A DNA stretch of 64,000 nucleotides from Mangrovihabitans endophyticus (GTDB taxonomy: Bacteria; Actinomycetota; Actinomycetes; Mycobacteriales; Micromonosporaceae): assembly GCF_014646155.1 (NCBI RefSeq), contig NZ_BMMX01000003.1, forward strand, positions 201,217-265,216, in the 5' to 3' direction. Shown here one piece after another: positions 50,383-59,264 of the stretch; within the stretch, counting starts at the first letter, position 1, and each line of letters starts with the position of its first letter. A model generated the notes under the pieces. The model searched no databases. It had not been told where the DNA came from and saw nothing but the letters and a program-made list of their open reading frames with translations. The position numbers and the translations under genes were made by a program.

Positions 50383-50762
50383 GCCGCGGCATCCTCGATA
50401 CGAGCGTTCTCATCGCCACCGACATCACCCCGATACCCGGTGAGCTGGCCATCAGCGTGGCAAGCCTCGCCGAGCTCCAGTTCGGTGTGCTGGTCGCCAA
50501 GAACGCGGAGGCCCGCGCGACTCGCCTGGCACGGCTGAGTGCCCTCCAACGACGCTTCGACCCGCTGCCGGTCGACGACGCCGTGGCCGACAGCTATGCA
50601 CGACTGGCGGCACGGATCGTCGAGGTCGGTCGTCAGCCCCGGGCGCGCGTGATGGATCTGCTGATCGCCGCGACGGCGCACGCACACGAGGCCGCCGTCT
50701 ACACCCGCAACGGCGCCGACCTGGCCGGCCTGGAAGACCTCGTCACGATCATCGCCGTCTGA
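50379..50762 (+). CDS. vapC: VapC-type PIN-domain toxin ribonuclease
   Basis: 127 residues, GTG start. PIN active-site acids: Asp7 (ILDTSVLIA), Glu32 (SLAELQFG), Asp93 (VMDLLIAATA); the fourth position is Asn111 (YTRNGADL). Such toxins cut tRNA or rRNA when released from the antitoxin encoded just upstream. It converges on the minus-strand TIM-barrel gene, with 2 bp between the stops. Confidence 0.92.
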   Translation: MSRGILDTSVLIATDITPIPGELAISVASLAELQFGVLVAKNAEARATRLARLSALQRRFDPLPVDDAVADSYARLAARIVEVGRQPRARVMDLLIAATAHAHEAAVYTRNGADLAGLEDLVTIIAV

Positions 50763-50764
50763 GG

Positions 50765-51772
50765 TCAGTCCTGGGTGAACGCGCTGTCGAACCGGCCCGG
50801 TGCCGGTTCGAACAGCAGCGAGCGCAGGTGGGCCAGGGCCGCCGGGGCGCCCTGCAGCCGGTTCATCCGGGAGTCCTCCCACTCGATCGAGATCGGCCCG
50901 GTGTAGCCGATCGCCTCCAGCGCCCGGAACGCGTCCCCGAAGGGCACGTCGCCGTGCCCGGCCGACACGAAGTCCCAGCCCCGCCGGGGGCTGCCCCACG
51001 GCAGGTGCGAGCCCAGCCGCCCGACCCGGCCGTCGCGGCGGCGGATCCGGGTGTCCTTGCAGTCGACGTGGTAGATCCGGTCGGCGAAGTCGAGGATGAA
51101 GTTCACCGGGTCGACGTCCTGCCAGAGCATGTGGCTGGGATCCCAGTTGAGGCCGAACGCGTCGCGGCGGTCGATCGCCTCCAGCGTGCGCATGGTCGTC
51201 CAGTAGTCGTACGCGATCTCGCTGGGATGCACCTCCAGCGCGAACCGCACCCCTTCGGCGTCGAAGACGTCCATGATCGGGTTCCACCGGGCCGCGAAGT
51301 CGGCGTATCCGTCGTCGATGACCTCCTCGGGCACCGGCGGATACATCGCCACGTACCGCCAGATCTTCGAGCCGGTGAATCCGGTGACCACGTCGGCGCC
51401 CAACCGCCGGGCCAGGATCGCGGTGCGTTTCATCTGCTCGGCGGCGCGCTCATGGACGCCGTCCGGGTCGCCGTCACCCCAGGTGCGGGAGCCGCCGATG
51501 GCGCGGTGCCGGAAGTCGAGCGGGTCGTCGCAGACCAGTTGCCCCTGGGCGTGATTGGACAGCGCCCACACCTTCAGGCCGTGCCGCTCCAGGATGTCGC
51601 GGCGCGACTGCAGATAGGCGTCGTCCTCCAGCGCGCGATCCACGTCGAGGTGCTGCGTCTTGCAGGCGATCTCCAGGCCGTCGAACCCCCACTCCGCGGC
51701 GAGCCGGACCACCTCTTCGAACGGCAGGTCGGCCCATTGGGCGGTGAACAGGGTCATCGGATGCAGGGCCAT
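50765..51772 (-). CDS. sugar phosphate isomerase/epimerase family TIM-barrel protein
   Basis: 335 residues of the xylose isomerase-like barrel (PF01261). GFDGLEIACKTQHLDVDRAL near the N-terminus, ALEVHPSEIAYDYWT, LNWDPSHMLWQDVDP and HVDCKDTRIR supply the metal ligands (Glu, Asp, His, Glu in SIEWEDSRM). In known relatives such barrels isomerise, epimerise or dehydrate keto-sugars and inososes. It is the third gene of a three-gene minus-strand operon, 1 bp after the hexulose-phosphate synthase-like gene. Confidence 0.88.
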   Translation of the reverse strand: MALHPMTLFTAQWADLPFEEVVRLAAEWGFDGLEIACKTQHLDVDRALEDDAYLQSRRDILERHGLKVWALSNHAQGQLVCDDPLDFRHRAIGGSRTWGDGDPDGVHERAAEQMKRTAILARRLGADVVTGFTGSKIWRYVAMYPPVPEEVIDDGYADFAARWNPIMDVFDAEGVRFALEVHPSEIAYDYWTTMRTLEAIDRRDAFGLNWDPSHMLWQDVDPVNFILDFADRIYHVDCKDTRIRRRDGRVGRLGSHLPWGSPRRGWDFVSAGHGDVPFGDAFRALEAIGYTGPISIEWEDSRMNRLQGAPAALAHLRSLLFEPAPGRFDSAFTQD

Positions 51773-51773
51773 C

Positions 51774-52502
51774 TCAGCTCACCACCGCGGTCTCGTGCAC
51801 CCGGGCGATCGCGTCGCCGAGCACTCGCGGCAGGTCGCCCTCGGGGATGGTGAAGGATGTCTCGTCGTCGATCGCCAGCGGTGCCCCGAACACCACCACC
51901 CCGGCGCCGATCGCGGGACAGCCGACGGCCTGGTCGATCGACAGGCCGCCGACGGCCTGCACCGGCACCGTGGTCGCCGCGACGATGCCGGGCAGGTCGG
52001 TCAGCGGGGACAGCCCGAGTTCGCGGTGCACGGTGCGGTGGTCATGACCGATGTGGTGCAGGACCATTCCGACGCCGAGTTCCTCCAGCCGCCGGGCCTC
52101 GGCCACCCGGTCGCCGGCAGCCATGTCGTCGCCCATGACGAGCAACCCGTACCGCGCACCCGCCTCGCACACCCGTTGCACCGTCGCGTCGTGCGCGCGG
52201 CCCATGACGACCACCGCGTCCGCGCCCGCCTCGGCGAACATCGCCGCCTCGCCGTACCCGCCGTCCATGATCTTCAGGTCGGCGACCAGCGGATGGTCGG
52301 GATACTCCGCCCGCAGCGCGCGGACGGCCCGGGTGCCTTCGGCCATGACCAGCGGGGTGCCGATCTCCAGCCAGTCTGCCCCGGCCTCGACCGCGATCGC
52401 GGCCATCCGCAGTCCGTCGTCGAGGTTCTTCAGGTCCAGGGACACCTGGACGATGCCGTGGGTCAGGTCGGAGCGTTTCAGCCCTGCGATCGAGCGGCCC
52501 AT
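51774..52502 (-). CDS. 3-hexulose-6-phosphate synthase / ketogulonate-phosphate decarboxylase-like (OMPDC suprafamily)
   Basis: 242 residues. The barrel starts VQVSLDLKNLDDGLRMA; WLEIGTPLVMAEG and the Asp-x-Lys-x-x-Asp motif VADLKIMDGG are the suprafamily signature. Members either condense or cleave hexulose 6-phosphates (HPS) or decarboxylate 3-keto-L-gulonate 6-phosphate (UlaD). Both act on 3-keto sugar phosphates through a magnesium-stabilised enediolate. Position between two TIM-barrel isomerase genes mirrors ula-type loci (UlaD beside UlaE). It overlaps the upstream gene by 25 bp. Exact reaction unassigned. Confidence 0.85.
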   Translation of the reverse strand: MGRSIAGLKRSDLTHGIVQVSLDLKNLDDGLRMAAIAVEAGADWLEIGTPLVMAEGTRAVRALRAEYPDHPLVADLKIMDGGYGEAAMFAEAGADAVVVMGRAHDATVQRVCEAGARYGLLVMGDDMAAGDRVAEARRLEELGVGMVLHHIGHDHRTVHRELGLSPLTDLPGIVAATTVPVQAVGGLSIDQAVGCPAIGAGVVVFGAPLAIDDETSFTIPEGDLPRVLGDAIARVHETAVVS

Positions 52503-53419
52503 GCCTTCTTCGCCTCCTCGTGGGTACGCACGTGCACCGCCGTCGAGCCGTCGAACCAGCGCTCCCGGGCGGTCTTGAGGAACTCGACCGATGCGCGCAT
52601 CTCGTCGAGCCCGTTGACCCCGTCCTCGATGCTGATCCAGCCGTCGTATCCGGCCTCGACCAGAATCGGGAAGATGCGGTCGTAGTCGTTGAGCCCGCGC
52701 CCGATCACCCCGTGCTTCAGCGCGGCGGGGTAGCCGGTGGCGGGGACGTCGTCCAGGGAGGCACCGGCCTCCAGGTAGCGGTCCGAGGCCTGCATCGTCA
52801 CCACACGGTCGACGACGCCTGCCAGGAACTCGGCCGGGTCGGCGCCGGCGACCAGCGCGTTGGACGGGTCGTACTGCACGCCGAAACGCACCCGGTCGTC
52901 GATCCGCTCGACCAGTGCCCGGAACACCTCCGGAGCCTGCGCGAACTCGGGGTAGGTCCAGGTCGACGCCTTGTAGTGGTTCTCGATGGCGAGGGTGATG
53001 TCGAGTTCGGCCGCGAGCGGCAGCAGCGAGGTGATCGCCTCGGCCGCCCGGTCCAGCCCGTCGCCGACGGAGACCTGCGGCCAGCGCTGGCCGCTGAGCA
53101 CCCGGCAGACCGCGCCGGGCCCGCCGAGCAGACGGGTGATCCGCATGGCCTCGGCCTGCGCAGCGATCTCCCGCTCGCGCTCGGCCGGGTCGGGGTGGGT
53201 GAAGTCCGGCGACGCGCACATCATCGGCATCGCGAGGTCGGCGGCGGCGAGCGCGTCGCCCACCCGGTCGGGGAAGTCGGCCTCCCAGAAGAAGCCGGTG
53301 TGCATTTCGAGGCCGTCCACGCCGAGGGTGCGGGCCTGCTCGATCCATTCGAACACGGTCATGTCCCGGCGGACGACGATCCGGTTGAGGTCGCCCTTGG
53401 GGAATGCTGCGATCTTCAC
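52478..53419 (-). CDS. sugar phosphate isomerase/epimerase family TIM-barrel protein
   Basis: 313 residues. The GTG at 53419 gives VKIAAFPKGDLNRIVVRRDM. Conserved blocks are VDGLEMHTGFFWEADFPD, LAIENHYKASTWTYPEF (metal Glu), FGVQYDPSNALVAGADP and ISIEDGVNGLDEM (C-terminal metal Glu). It is the first gene of the minus-strand operon and divergent from the zinc alcohol dehydrogenase gene; the 103-bp interval 53420-53522 must hold both promoters. Probably an isomerase, epimerase or dehydratase for a keto-sugar. Confidence 0.87.
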   Translation of the reverse strand: MKIAAFPKGDLNRIVVRRDMTVFEWIEQARTLGVDGLEMHTGFFWEADFPDRVGDALAAADLAMPMMCASPDFTHPDPAEREREIAAQAEAMRITRLLGGPGAVCRVLSGQRWPQVSVGDGLDRAAEAITSLLPLAAELDITLAIENHYKASTWTYPEFAQAPEVFRALVERIDDRVRFGVQYDPSNALVAGADPAEFLAGVVDRVVTMQASDRYLEAGASLDDVPATGYPAALKHGVIGRGLNDYDRIFPILVEAGYDGWISIEDGVNGLDEMRASVEFLKTARERWFDGSTAVHVRTHEEAKKAWAARSQG

Positions 53420-53522
53420 AAGATGTGACCCTAGCACCGAAGTATGGTGCGAAGCGTACAGACTTTGAGGCGAATCTGAACTATTGTTGTGGTCAATCGA
53501 GCAAAACCCCGGAGGGCAGTCC
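53420..53522. promoter_or_regulatory. divergent control region between the TIM-barrel operon and the dehydrogenase operon
   Basis: 103 bp, locally AT-richer than the surroundings (ACTTTGAGGCGAATCTGAAC, then ATTGTTGTGGTCAATCGAGC). GGAGGG before 53523 is the ribosome binding site of the plus-strand gene. No perfect operator is visible. Confidence 0.4.
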
Positions 53523-54578
53523 ATGAAGGCCTTGGTCAAGTACGCCGCCGCGGACGGCGCCGTCGAGGTGCGCGACGTTCCGGTGCCCGAGGCGAGTCCG
53601 GGCGCCGTTCTGGTCCGCGTGCACACCGTCGGGGTGTGCGGTTCCGACATTCACATGTGGCACAACTCGCAGAGCAAGAGCTCGGTCGGGATCCTGCCGG
53701 TCACCCTCGGCCACGAGTCGGCCGGCGAGATCGCCGCCGTCGGGGCGGGTGTCGAAGGCTGGACGGTTGGCGACCGGGTGGTCTGCGAGACCGCCGCGTC
53801 GATCTGCGGGCGGTGCGCGCTGTGCCGGGCCGGACGGTACAACCTCTGCCCGTACCGTGCGGGATACGGCCTCAAGCGCGACGGCGCGATGGCCGAGTTT
53901 CTCGTCGCCGAGCCCCGGGTGCTGCACCGCATCCCGGACGGCGTGAGCTTCGAGGCGGCGGCGATGACCGAGCCGTTCGCGGTGGCGTTCAACGCCGTCG
54001 TCGAGCGGGCCGGCGTCACCCCGGGCGACCTCGTGGTGATCCAGGGCGCGGGCGCGATCGGGATCCTCGCCCTGCAGGTGGCGATCCTGCAGGGCGCGGC
54101 CACCACTGTCGTGCTCGGCACCGACATCGACGCCGGACGGCTGGCGACGGCCCGCACGCTCGGCGCGGACCATGTGCTCAACGTCCAGCGCGACGACCCG
54201 GCCGACCTGGTCCGCACGCTGCACGACGGGCTCGGCGCCGACCTGGTGGTCGACGCCACCGGCGTCAGCGTCGCGTTGCAGACCGGCATGCAACTCGTCC
54301 GCCCGGCCGGGTCGATCGCCAAGGTCGGCTGGGGCCCGCAACCACTCGGCTTCACCATCGATCCGCTGGTGAAGAAGGCGGTGACGCTGTACGGCTGCTA
54401 CTCGCACACCTGGAACACCTGGGAACGGGTGCTGCGGCTGTTCGCCGACGGCCGGCTGCACCCGGAGCGGGTGCTCGGCGGTCGCTACCCGATCGAAGAC
54501 TGGCAGGAGGCGTTCACCGCGATGCAGGAGGGGCGCAACGTGAAGTCGGCGCTGTCGTTGCGCGGGGAGACCCGATGA
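53523..54578 (+). CDS. zinc-dependent alcohol dehydrogenase (sorbitol/threonine dehydrogenase-like)
   Basis: 351 residues. ATG 53523 follows GGAGGG. Catalytic zinc ligands are in VCGSDIHMW (Cys) and LGHESAG (His, Glu). The structural zinc lobe is CGRCALCRAGRYNLC. NAD site: VIQGAGAIGILALQVAILQG, with an acidic residue in GTDIDAGRL favouring NAD+. The medium-chain fold and length match sorbitol, threonine and related polyol dehydrogenases. It is first in an operon with two Gfo/Idh/MocA genes and would oxidise a polyol or sugar hydroxyl. Confidence 0.93.
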   Translation: MKALVKYAAADGAVEVRDVPVPEASPGAVLVRVHTVGVCGSDIHMWHNSQSKSSVGILPVTLGHESAGEIAAVGAGVEGWTVGDRVVCETAASICGRCALCRAGRYNLCPYRAGYGLKRDGAMAEFLVAEPRVLHRIPDGVSFEAAAMTEPFAVAFNAVVERAGVTPGDLVVIQGAGAIGILALQVAILQGAATTVVLGTDIDAGRLATARTLGADHVLNVQRDDPADLVRTLHDGLGADLVVDATGVSVALQTGMQLVRPAGSIAKVGWGPQPLGFTIDPLVKKAVTLYGCYSHTWNTWERVLRLFADGRLHPERVLGGRYPIEDWQEAFTAMQEGRNVKSALSLRGETR

Positions 54579-55777
54579 CCCCGGTACGCCTGGGGGTGCT
54601 CGGCCTCGGCGCGGTGGCCCAGGCGGTCCACCTGCCGTTGCTCGCCCGCCGCCCGGACCTGTTCACGGTCACCGCGATCACCGACATCGCCCCGGACGTG
54701 ACCGAGGCGATGGGGGAGCGGTACGGCATCGCCCGCCGGTTCACCGACCTCGGCGCGATGCTCGACGCGGGCGGCTTCGAGGCGCTGATGGTGTTGCACC
54801 GGGGCTCGCACACCGAAGCGGTGCGGGCCGGGTTCGCCCGCGGCCTGCCGGTGTTCTGCGAGAAGCCGCTGGCCTACACCACCGCCGAGGTCGACTCGCT
54901 CGTCGAACCTGACCTCGGCGGACCGGCCGTGATGGTCGGATATATGAAGCAGTACGACCCGGCGGTGGTCGAGGCCGCGCGGCTGCTGGCCGACGTCGAC
55001 GACATCCGGTTCGTGGAAGCCTCGGTGCTGCACCCGCCCGGCGCGGCGCAACTGGCCCTGGCCCGTGTGGTCGGGCCCGCCACCCCGTTGCCGGCGGAGG
55101 CGACCGCCGCCGGCGAGGCCGAAGACCGAAGACTGTGGACGGACGCGCTGGGCGGCACCACCGACGAGCCGATGTGGCGGGCCTATCGCGGTGCCCTGGT
55201 CAGCAGCCTCGCCCACGACCTGTCGATCATGCGCAGCTTCGGGTGCCGCCCGGCGACCGTGGACCACGCCGACATCTGGCGGCAGTCCTCGGCGCACACG
55301 GTCCGCGACCCGGGCCGGGACCGGCGCTCGTTCGGCGAGCACCCGCCGTCCATCGTCGCGAACGGCACCCTCGCGGGCGGCGGGCGCTACAGCCTCGGCT
55401 GGCATTACCTGTCCGACCTGCCCGCGTACCGGGAAACGGTGCGGGTGGTGCACGGGCGCGGCACGGTCGAACTGGTCTTCCCCTCGCCGTACCTGATGCA
55501 CGCACCGACCGAACTGACCGTCACCACCCTGGACGACGCCGAGGCGGCCTACGGCCGCGACGCGGAGCGGCGGATCACCCGGCGCAGCACCACCGAGGCG
55601 TTCGAACGGCAACTGGAGGCCTTCCACGACATGGTCCGCAACGGAACCCCACCGCGATCCACCCTGGCCGAGGGCCGCGCGGACATCCACGACTGCCAGC
55701 GGATCGTGGCGGCGTTCGCGGCACGCACCGGCCTGGCGCTGGGCGGCGAAATCGGCAAGCTGGTGAGCGCCGCATGA
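54575..55777 (+). CDS. Gfo/Idh/MocA family oxidoreductase (1)
   Basis: 400 residues, starting in the stop region of the alcohol dehydrogenase gene (ATGA). NAD motif LGVLGLGAVAQAVHLP and the catalytic-region motif CEKPLAYTTAEV (E-K-P) are clear, and AHDLSIMRSFG takes the place of the usual GxxHxxD helix. The central region is longer than usual (about 60 extra residues around 165-220). Likely substrates are sugars, cyclitols or glycosides oxidised at C2 or C3. Confidence 0.9.
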   Translation: MTPVRLGVLGLGAVAQAVHLPLLARRPDLFTVTAITDIAPDVTEAMGERYGIARRFTDLGAMLDAGGFEALMVLHRGSHTEAVRAGFARGLPVFCEKPLAYTTAEVDSLVEPDLGGPAVMVGYMKQYDPAVVEAARLLADVDDIRFVEASVLHPPGAAQLALARVVGPATPLPAEATAAGEAEDRRLWTDALGGTTDEPMWRAYRGALVSSLAHDLSIMRSFGCRPATVDHADIWRQSSAHTVRDPGRDRRSFGEHPPSIVANGTLAGGGRYSLGWHYLSDLPAYRETVRVVHGRGTVELVFPSPYLMHAPTELTVTTLDDAEAAYGRDAERRITRRSTTEAFERQLEAFHDMVRNGTPPRSTLAEGRADIHDCQRIVAAFAARTGLALGGEIGKLVSAA

Positions 55778-56796
55778 TCCGGACCGCGGTCGTCGGGTAC
55801 GGCCTGGCCGGGCGGGTCTTCCACGCCCCGCTGATCACCGCCGACCCGGCGTACGACCTGAGCGCGATCGTCACCGGGAACCCGGACCGGTCCGCCGAGG
55901 CGGCCGAGCGCTACCCGCAGACCCGCGTCGTCGCCCGCCTCGACGAGGTGCTCGACGGCGAATATGACCTGATCGTGGTCGCGTCGCCCACCCCCACCCA
56001 CGTGGACGTTGCCGGCGAGGCCCTGCGCCGCGGCATCGCCACCGTGGTCGACAAGCCGCTCGCGGTGCGTGCCGCGGACGCCGAGCGGCTCATCGCGGAG
56101 GCCGAACGCACCGGCGCCGCGCTCACCGTCTTCCAGAACCGGCGATGGGACGGGGACTTCCGGACGGTCCGTAAGCTGATCGACAGTGGGGCGCTCGGTG
56201 AGGTGTGGCGGTTCGAATCCCGGTTCGAGTGGCTCAGCCAGCGTCCGCGTCCACAGTGGAAAAGCGGGACCTCCGGTGCGGACGGCGGGGGTGTCGCCTA
56301 TGATCTCGGCGCCCACCTCATCGACCAGGCGGTGCAACTGTTCGGGCCGGTGGCTGGTGTCTACGGCGAGCTCGACGCGCACCGCACCGGCGGGGTGAAC
56401 GACGACGACTCGTTCATCGCCCTCACCCACACCGGCGGGGTGCGCTCACACTTGGCCATGAGCAGCCTGGTGGCCCAGCGTGGATTCCGATTCCGGGTGC
56501 TGGGCACCGAAGGGGCGTACACGAAATGGGGGCTGGACGTGCAGGAGGCGCAGCTCGCCTCGGGGATGTCACCACTGGATCCCGCGTTCGGCGTCGCCTC
56601 ATCCGACAGCTACGGCAAGCTCGGCCGCGAGGGCGAGCTGACGAGCGTCGCGACCGAGCCCGGAGGCTACCGCGAGTTCTATGCCATGCTCGCGGCGGCG
56701 CTGCGGGACGACGGGCCGTTGCCCGTCGACCCGCGTGACGCGCTCACCGCGATCGGCATCATCGAGAACCTGCACGCTCAGAGCGTGCGGGCGTAA
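55774..56796 (+). CDS. Gfo/Idh/MocA family oxidoreductase (2)
   Basis: 340 residues, coupled to the previous gene by ATGA. VVGYGLAGRVFHAPLI is the YdgJ/YvaA-subgroup NAD motif, then VVDKPLAV (catalytic Lys) and GGVAYDLGAHLIDQAVQLFG (His/Asp of the active site). E. coli YdgJ-like and Bacillus IolW-like (scyllo-inositol) enzymes belong to this subgroup. Its 3' end overlaps the convergent Gfo/Idh/MocA gene by 19 bp. Confidence 0.92.
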   Translation: MIRTAVVGYGLAGRVFHAPLITADPAYDLSAIVTGNPDRSAEAAERYPQTRVVARLDEVLDGEYDLIVVASPTPTHVDVAGEALRRGIATVVDKPLAVRAADAERLIAEAERTGAALTVFQNRRWDGDFRTVRKLIDSGALGEVWRFESRFEWLSQRPRPQWKSGTSGADGGGVAYDLGAHLIDQAVQLFGPVAGVYGELDAHRTGGVNDDDSFIALTHTGGVRSHLAMSSLVAQRGFRFRVLGTEGAYTKWGLDVQEAQLASGMSPLDPAFGVASSDSYGKLGREGELTSVATEPGGYREFYAMLAAALRDDGPLPVDPRDALTAIGIIENLHAQSVRA

Positions 56797-57878
56797 GGGT
56801 CGTAGGTCTCGGGCACGGCGGGTGGCCGCGGCGCGGAACTCTCCACCGCCCGCGGGCCGCCCTGCTCGACCGACTCGTTCGCCGCGACGATCGCGTCCAG
56901 GACATGGTGGGCGAGGTCGCCGGAGGCGCGATGCGGTTCACCGGCGCGCACCGAACGGGCGATGTCGAGCACCCCCAGGCCGCGCCCGGCCACCGGCCCG
57001 GTCGCCTTCACCACCGTCCACTCGTCATCGCCGGTCCGCTTGAGACGCACGTCGCCGTCGAAGTGATTGGGATCGGGCAGCGACACCGTGGCCTCGGTCC
57101 CGGCGATCTCCAGAAATCCCTCGCGGCGCTGCGGGGAATCCCAGCTCAGCACCGAGGTGGCGGTGCAGCCGGTGTCGAACTCGGAGAGCAGGCTCACGTA
57201 CGTGGGCACCGCAACCGTGATCTCCTGGCCGGACTTCGGCCCGACCTGCAGCACCCGCCGCGGCCGGGCGATGCGGCCGACCGCCGACACCGACCGGAAC
57301 GATCCCAGTGCGAGGGCGAGCGTCGTCAGATAGTACGGGCCGATGTCCCACAGCGGCCCCGATCCCAGCGACAGCAGCCGTTCCAGATTGGGATGCTCGG
57401 CCACCGGACCGGGCGTCTCGAACAGGGTGAGCGCGGAGCGCGGCTCGCCGATGTCCCCGCGTTCGATGAGCCGGAAGGCGGTCTGCAGGCCCGCGCCCAG
57501 GAACGTGTCGGGAGCGCCGCCCACCCGCAAGCCGTGCTCCGCCGCGGCGGCCCGGACCGCCTCGCCCTCGGCCCGGCTCATCGCGAACGGCTTCTCGGTC
57601 CAGACGTGCTTTCCCGCGCGCAGCGCGGCGAGCGAGACCTCGGCGTGCACGGCCGGGACGGTCAGGTTGACGACGATCTCCACGTCCGGATGGGACAGCG
57701 CCAGCTCGGGCGGACCACTCTCGGCGATGCCGTACGCCGCCGCCTGCCGCTGCGCGAGTTCCGGTACGAGGTCGGCGACGACCCGGACGTCGAGATCCGG
57801 GAAGCTGGTGAGATTGTCCAGGTACTGTCCGCTGATCCGGCCCGCGCCGATCAGCGCGATCCCAACGGGGCCCGTCAT
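56778..57878 (-). CDS. Gfo/Idh/MocA family oxidoreductase (3)
   Basis: 366 residues. ALIGAGRISGQYLDNL is the NAD motif, HVWTEKPFAMSRAEG the catalytic Lys region, and GPLWDIGPYYLTTLALALG the GxxxDxGxY helix in which Tyr stands near the position usually held by His. The ATG overlaps the stop of the upstream TIM-barrel gene (ATGA). The pair dehydrogenase plus barrel resembles levoglucosan- or keto-glucoside-type degradation modules, in which one enzyme oxidises C3 and the barrel catalyses elimination or hydration. Confidence 0.9.
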   Translation of the reverse strand: MTGPVGIALIGAGRISGQYLDNLTSFPDLDVRVVADLVPELAQRQAAAYGIAESGPPELALSHPDVEIVVNLTVPAVHAEVSLAALRAGKHVWTEKPFAMSRAEGEAVRAAAAEHGLRVGGAPDTFLGAGLQTAFRLIERGDIGEPRSALTLFETPGPVAEHPNLERLLSLGSGPLWDIGPYYLTTLALALGSFRSVSAVGRIARPRRVLQVGPKSGQEITVAVPTYVSLLSEFDTGCTATSVLSWDSPQRREGFLEIAGTEATVSLPDPNHFDGDVRLKRTGDDEWTVVKATGPVAGRGLGVLDIARSVRAGEPHRASGDLAHHVLDAIVAANESVEQGGPRAVESSAPRPPAVPETYDPYARTL

Positions 57879-58648
57879 GATGCCGTCCTCGGCTGCAAGT
57901 AGGCGTACGCGGCGGCGATGCCCTCGAAGATGTCGCCGGCGTAGGCGTCGAACTCGACGGCGCCCGCCTCGACCTGCGGCGTCGCTTCGATGATCTCGGC
58001 GATCGGGAGGCTGCCCTTCCCCGCCGGTTGCTGTTCGAGGTTGTTGCGGCTGATGGGGCCGTCCTTGAGGTGCAGGAAACGCACCCGCTCGCCGAGCCGG
58101 TCCAGCAGGGCGAGGACGTCTTCGCCGCCGACGGCCACCCAATAGGCGTCGATCTCCATGACGACCTCCGGGCGTAACGCGTCGACCAGCAGCTCCAGGG
58201 CGGTGCTCCCGTTCCACCGGCGTTCCAGCTCCCACCAGTGGTTGTGGTAGCCGACCCGCAGGCCGTAGCCGTTCGCGGTGACCGCCGCCCGGTTGAGCCC
58301 CTCGGCGATGCGCGCCACGTCGTCCGGGCTGGACCAGAACTGCTCCGGGATGAAGGTGTCGACGACGGTGCCTGCGCCCACCTCGACGGCGGCGGCGAAC
58401 ACGGCGTCGTGGTCGATCGGGCCGGTGTCCGCGACGTTCACGTCGGTCAGGGGAGAGGTGAAGGTGGGCACGATCAGGCCCGCGTCATGAAGCATCCCGG
58501 CCAGGCCGGGTGTGTTGCGGTAGAGCTTGTGCGAACACTCGACCTGCCGGTAACCGATGTCGGCAATCCGTGCAAGCGTGCCCGGCACGTCTTTGTCGAG
58601 CTCGTGGCGCACGCTGTAGAGCTGGAGGGAGAGGGATTTCAACGGCAC
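57875..58648 (-). CDS. sugar phosphate isomerase/epimerase family TIM-barrel protein
   Basis: 257 residues. GTG 58648 with GGGAGGACC upstream. Starts LKSLSLQLYSVRHELDKDVP, a form typical of small xylose isomerase-like barrels; YHNHWWELERR, VMEIDAYWVAVGGEDV and FLHLKDGP carry the metal ligands. It is the first gene of a two-gene operon with Gfo/Idh/MocA (3). The upstream interval 58649-58842 contains an AT-rich stretch (AGTAACAGTTTTTTGTTGCT) that should include its promoter. Confidence 0.9.
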   Translation of the reverse strand: MPLKSLSLQLYSVRHELDKDVPGTLARIADIGYRQVECSHKLYRNTPGLAGMLHDAGLIVPTFTSPLTDVNVADTGPIDHDAVFAAAVEVGAGTVVDTFIPEQFWSSPDDVARIAEGLNRAAVTANGYGLRVGYHNHWWELERRWNGSTALELLVDALRPEVVMEIDAYWVAVGGEDVLALLDRLGERVRFLHLKDGPISRNNLEQQPAGKGSLPIAEIIEATPQVEAGAVEFDAYAGDIFEGIAAAYAYLQPRTAS

Positions 58649-58842
58649 TGCGGTCCTCCCGCTGGTGGTCCGGCGGCACCCGGCGGATGGTGCCGCAATC
58701 ACATCTTTGTTCGAAGAGTAACAGTTTTTTGTTGCTAAGGCACCACATGGGGCGGGCGGTTCGGCCGCCGATTCGCTCTGAAGCGGGTCTGAAACCGCAC
58801 GCTGCTGGAGTGGCGGGCATGGAACAAGAGAGGAGCTTCACC

Positions 58843-59250
58843 ATGTCGCAGCCCACTCACGTCGACTCCGCGCGTCGCGTACCCGGCGCAAAGATCCTCC
58901 GCCGAGCCACCCGGCCGAGGTTCCTCGGCATCATCGCCGCCGCCGCCGTGCTGCTGACGTCCGCGTTGGCGGCCAGCCCGGCCCAGGCATCCGCCTTGGC
59001 GTCCGGCACCTTCCACGCCTTCTCCTCGACGGACTGGCAGGGTCCGGACCGGTACTTCTCCGGGAATCTCGGGGAATGCCACTACGTCGGCGCCAACTGG
59101 AACGACCGCATCCGATCCGCCCGCACCGAGAACAGTCACACGGTCGAGTTGTGGGACAACGCCAACTGCACGGGCGGCGCGATCGTCATCGACAGAAGCG
59201 GATACCACGCGATCGGTGCCTGGGTCAGCGCCTACAAGGTGGTCAGCTAG
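58843..59250 (+). CDS. small secreted beta/gamma-crystallin-like (peptidase inhibitor I36-like) protein
   Basis: 135 residues. ATG 58843 follows GAGAGGAG. The N-terminus is long and Arg-rich before the hydrophobic core (FLGIIAAAAVLLTSALAA), with cleavage expected after SPAQASA. The mature domain of about 75 residues has WNDRIRSARTEN and VELWDNANCTGGAIVIDRSG, the pattern of the I36/crystallin-like Greek-key family. A Cys pair (GECHY, NCTGG) may form a disulfide. Role unknown; secreted protease inhibition is a family-based guess. A strong hairpin terminator follows. Confidence 0.8.
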   Translation: MSQPTHVDSARRVPGAKILRRATRPRFLGIIAAAAVLLTSALAASPAQASALASGTFHAFSSTDWQGPDRYFSGNLGECHYVGANWNDRIRSARTENSHTVELWDNANCTGGAIVIDRSGYHAIGAWVSAYKVVS

Positions 59251-59264
59251 CACGTCGGGGGCCA

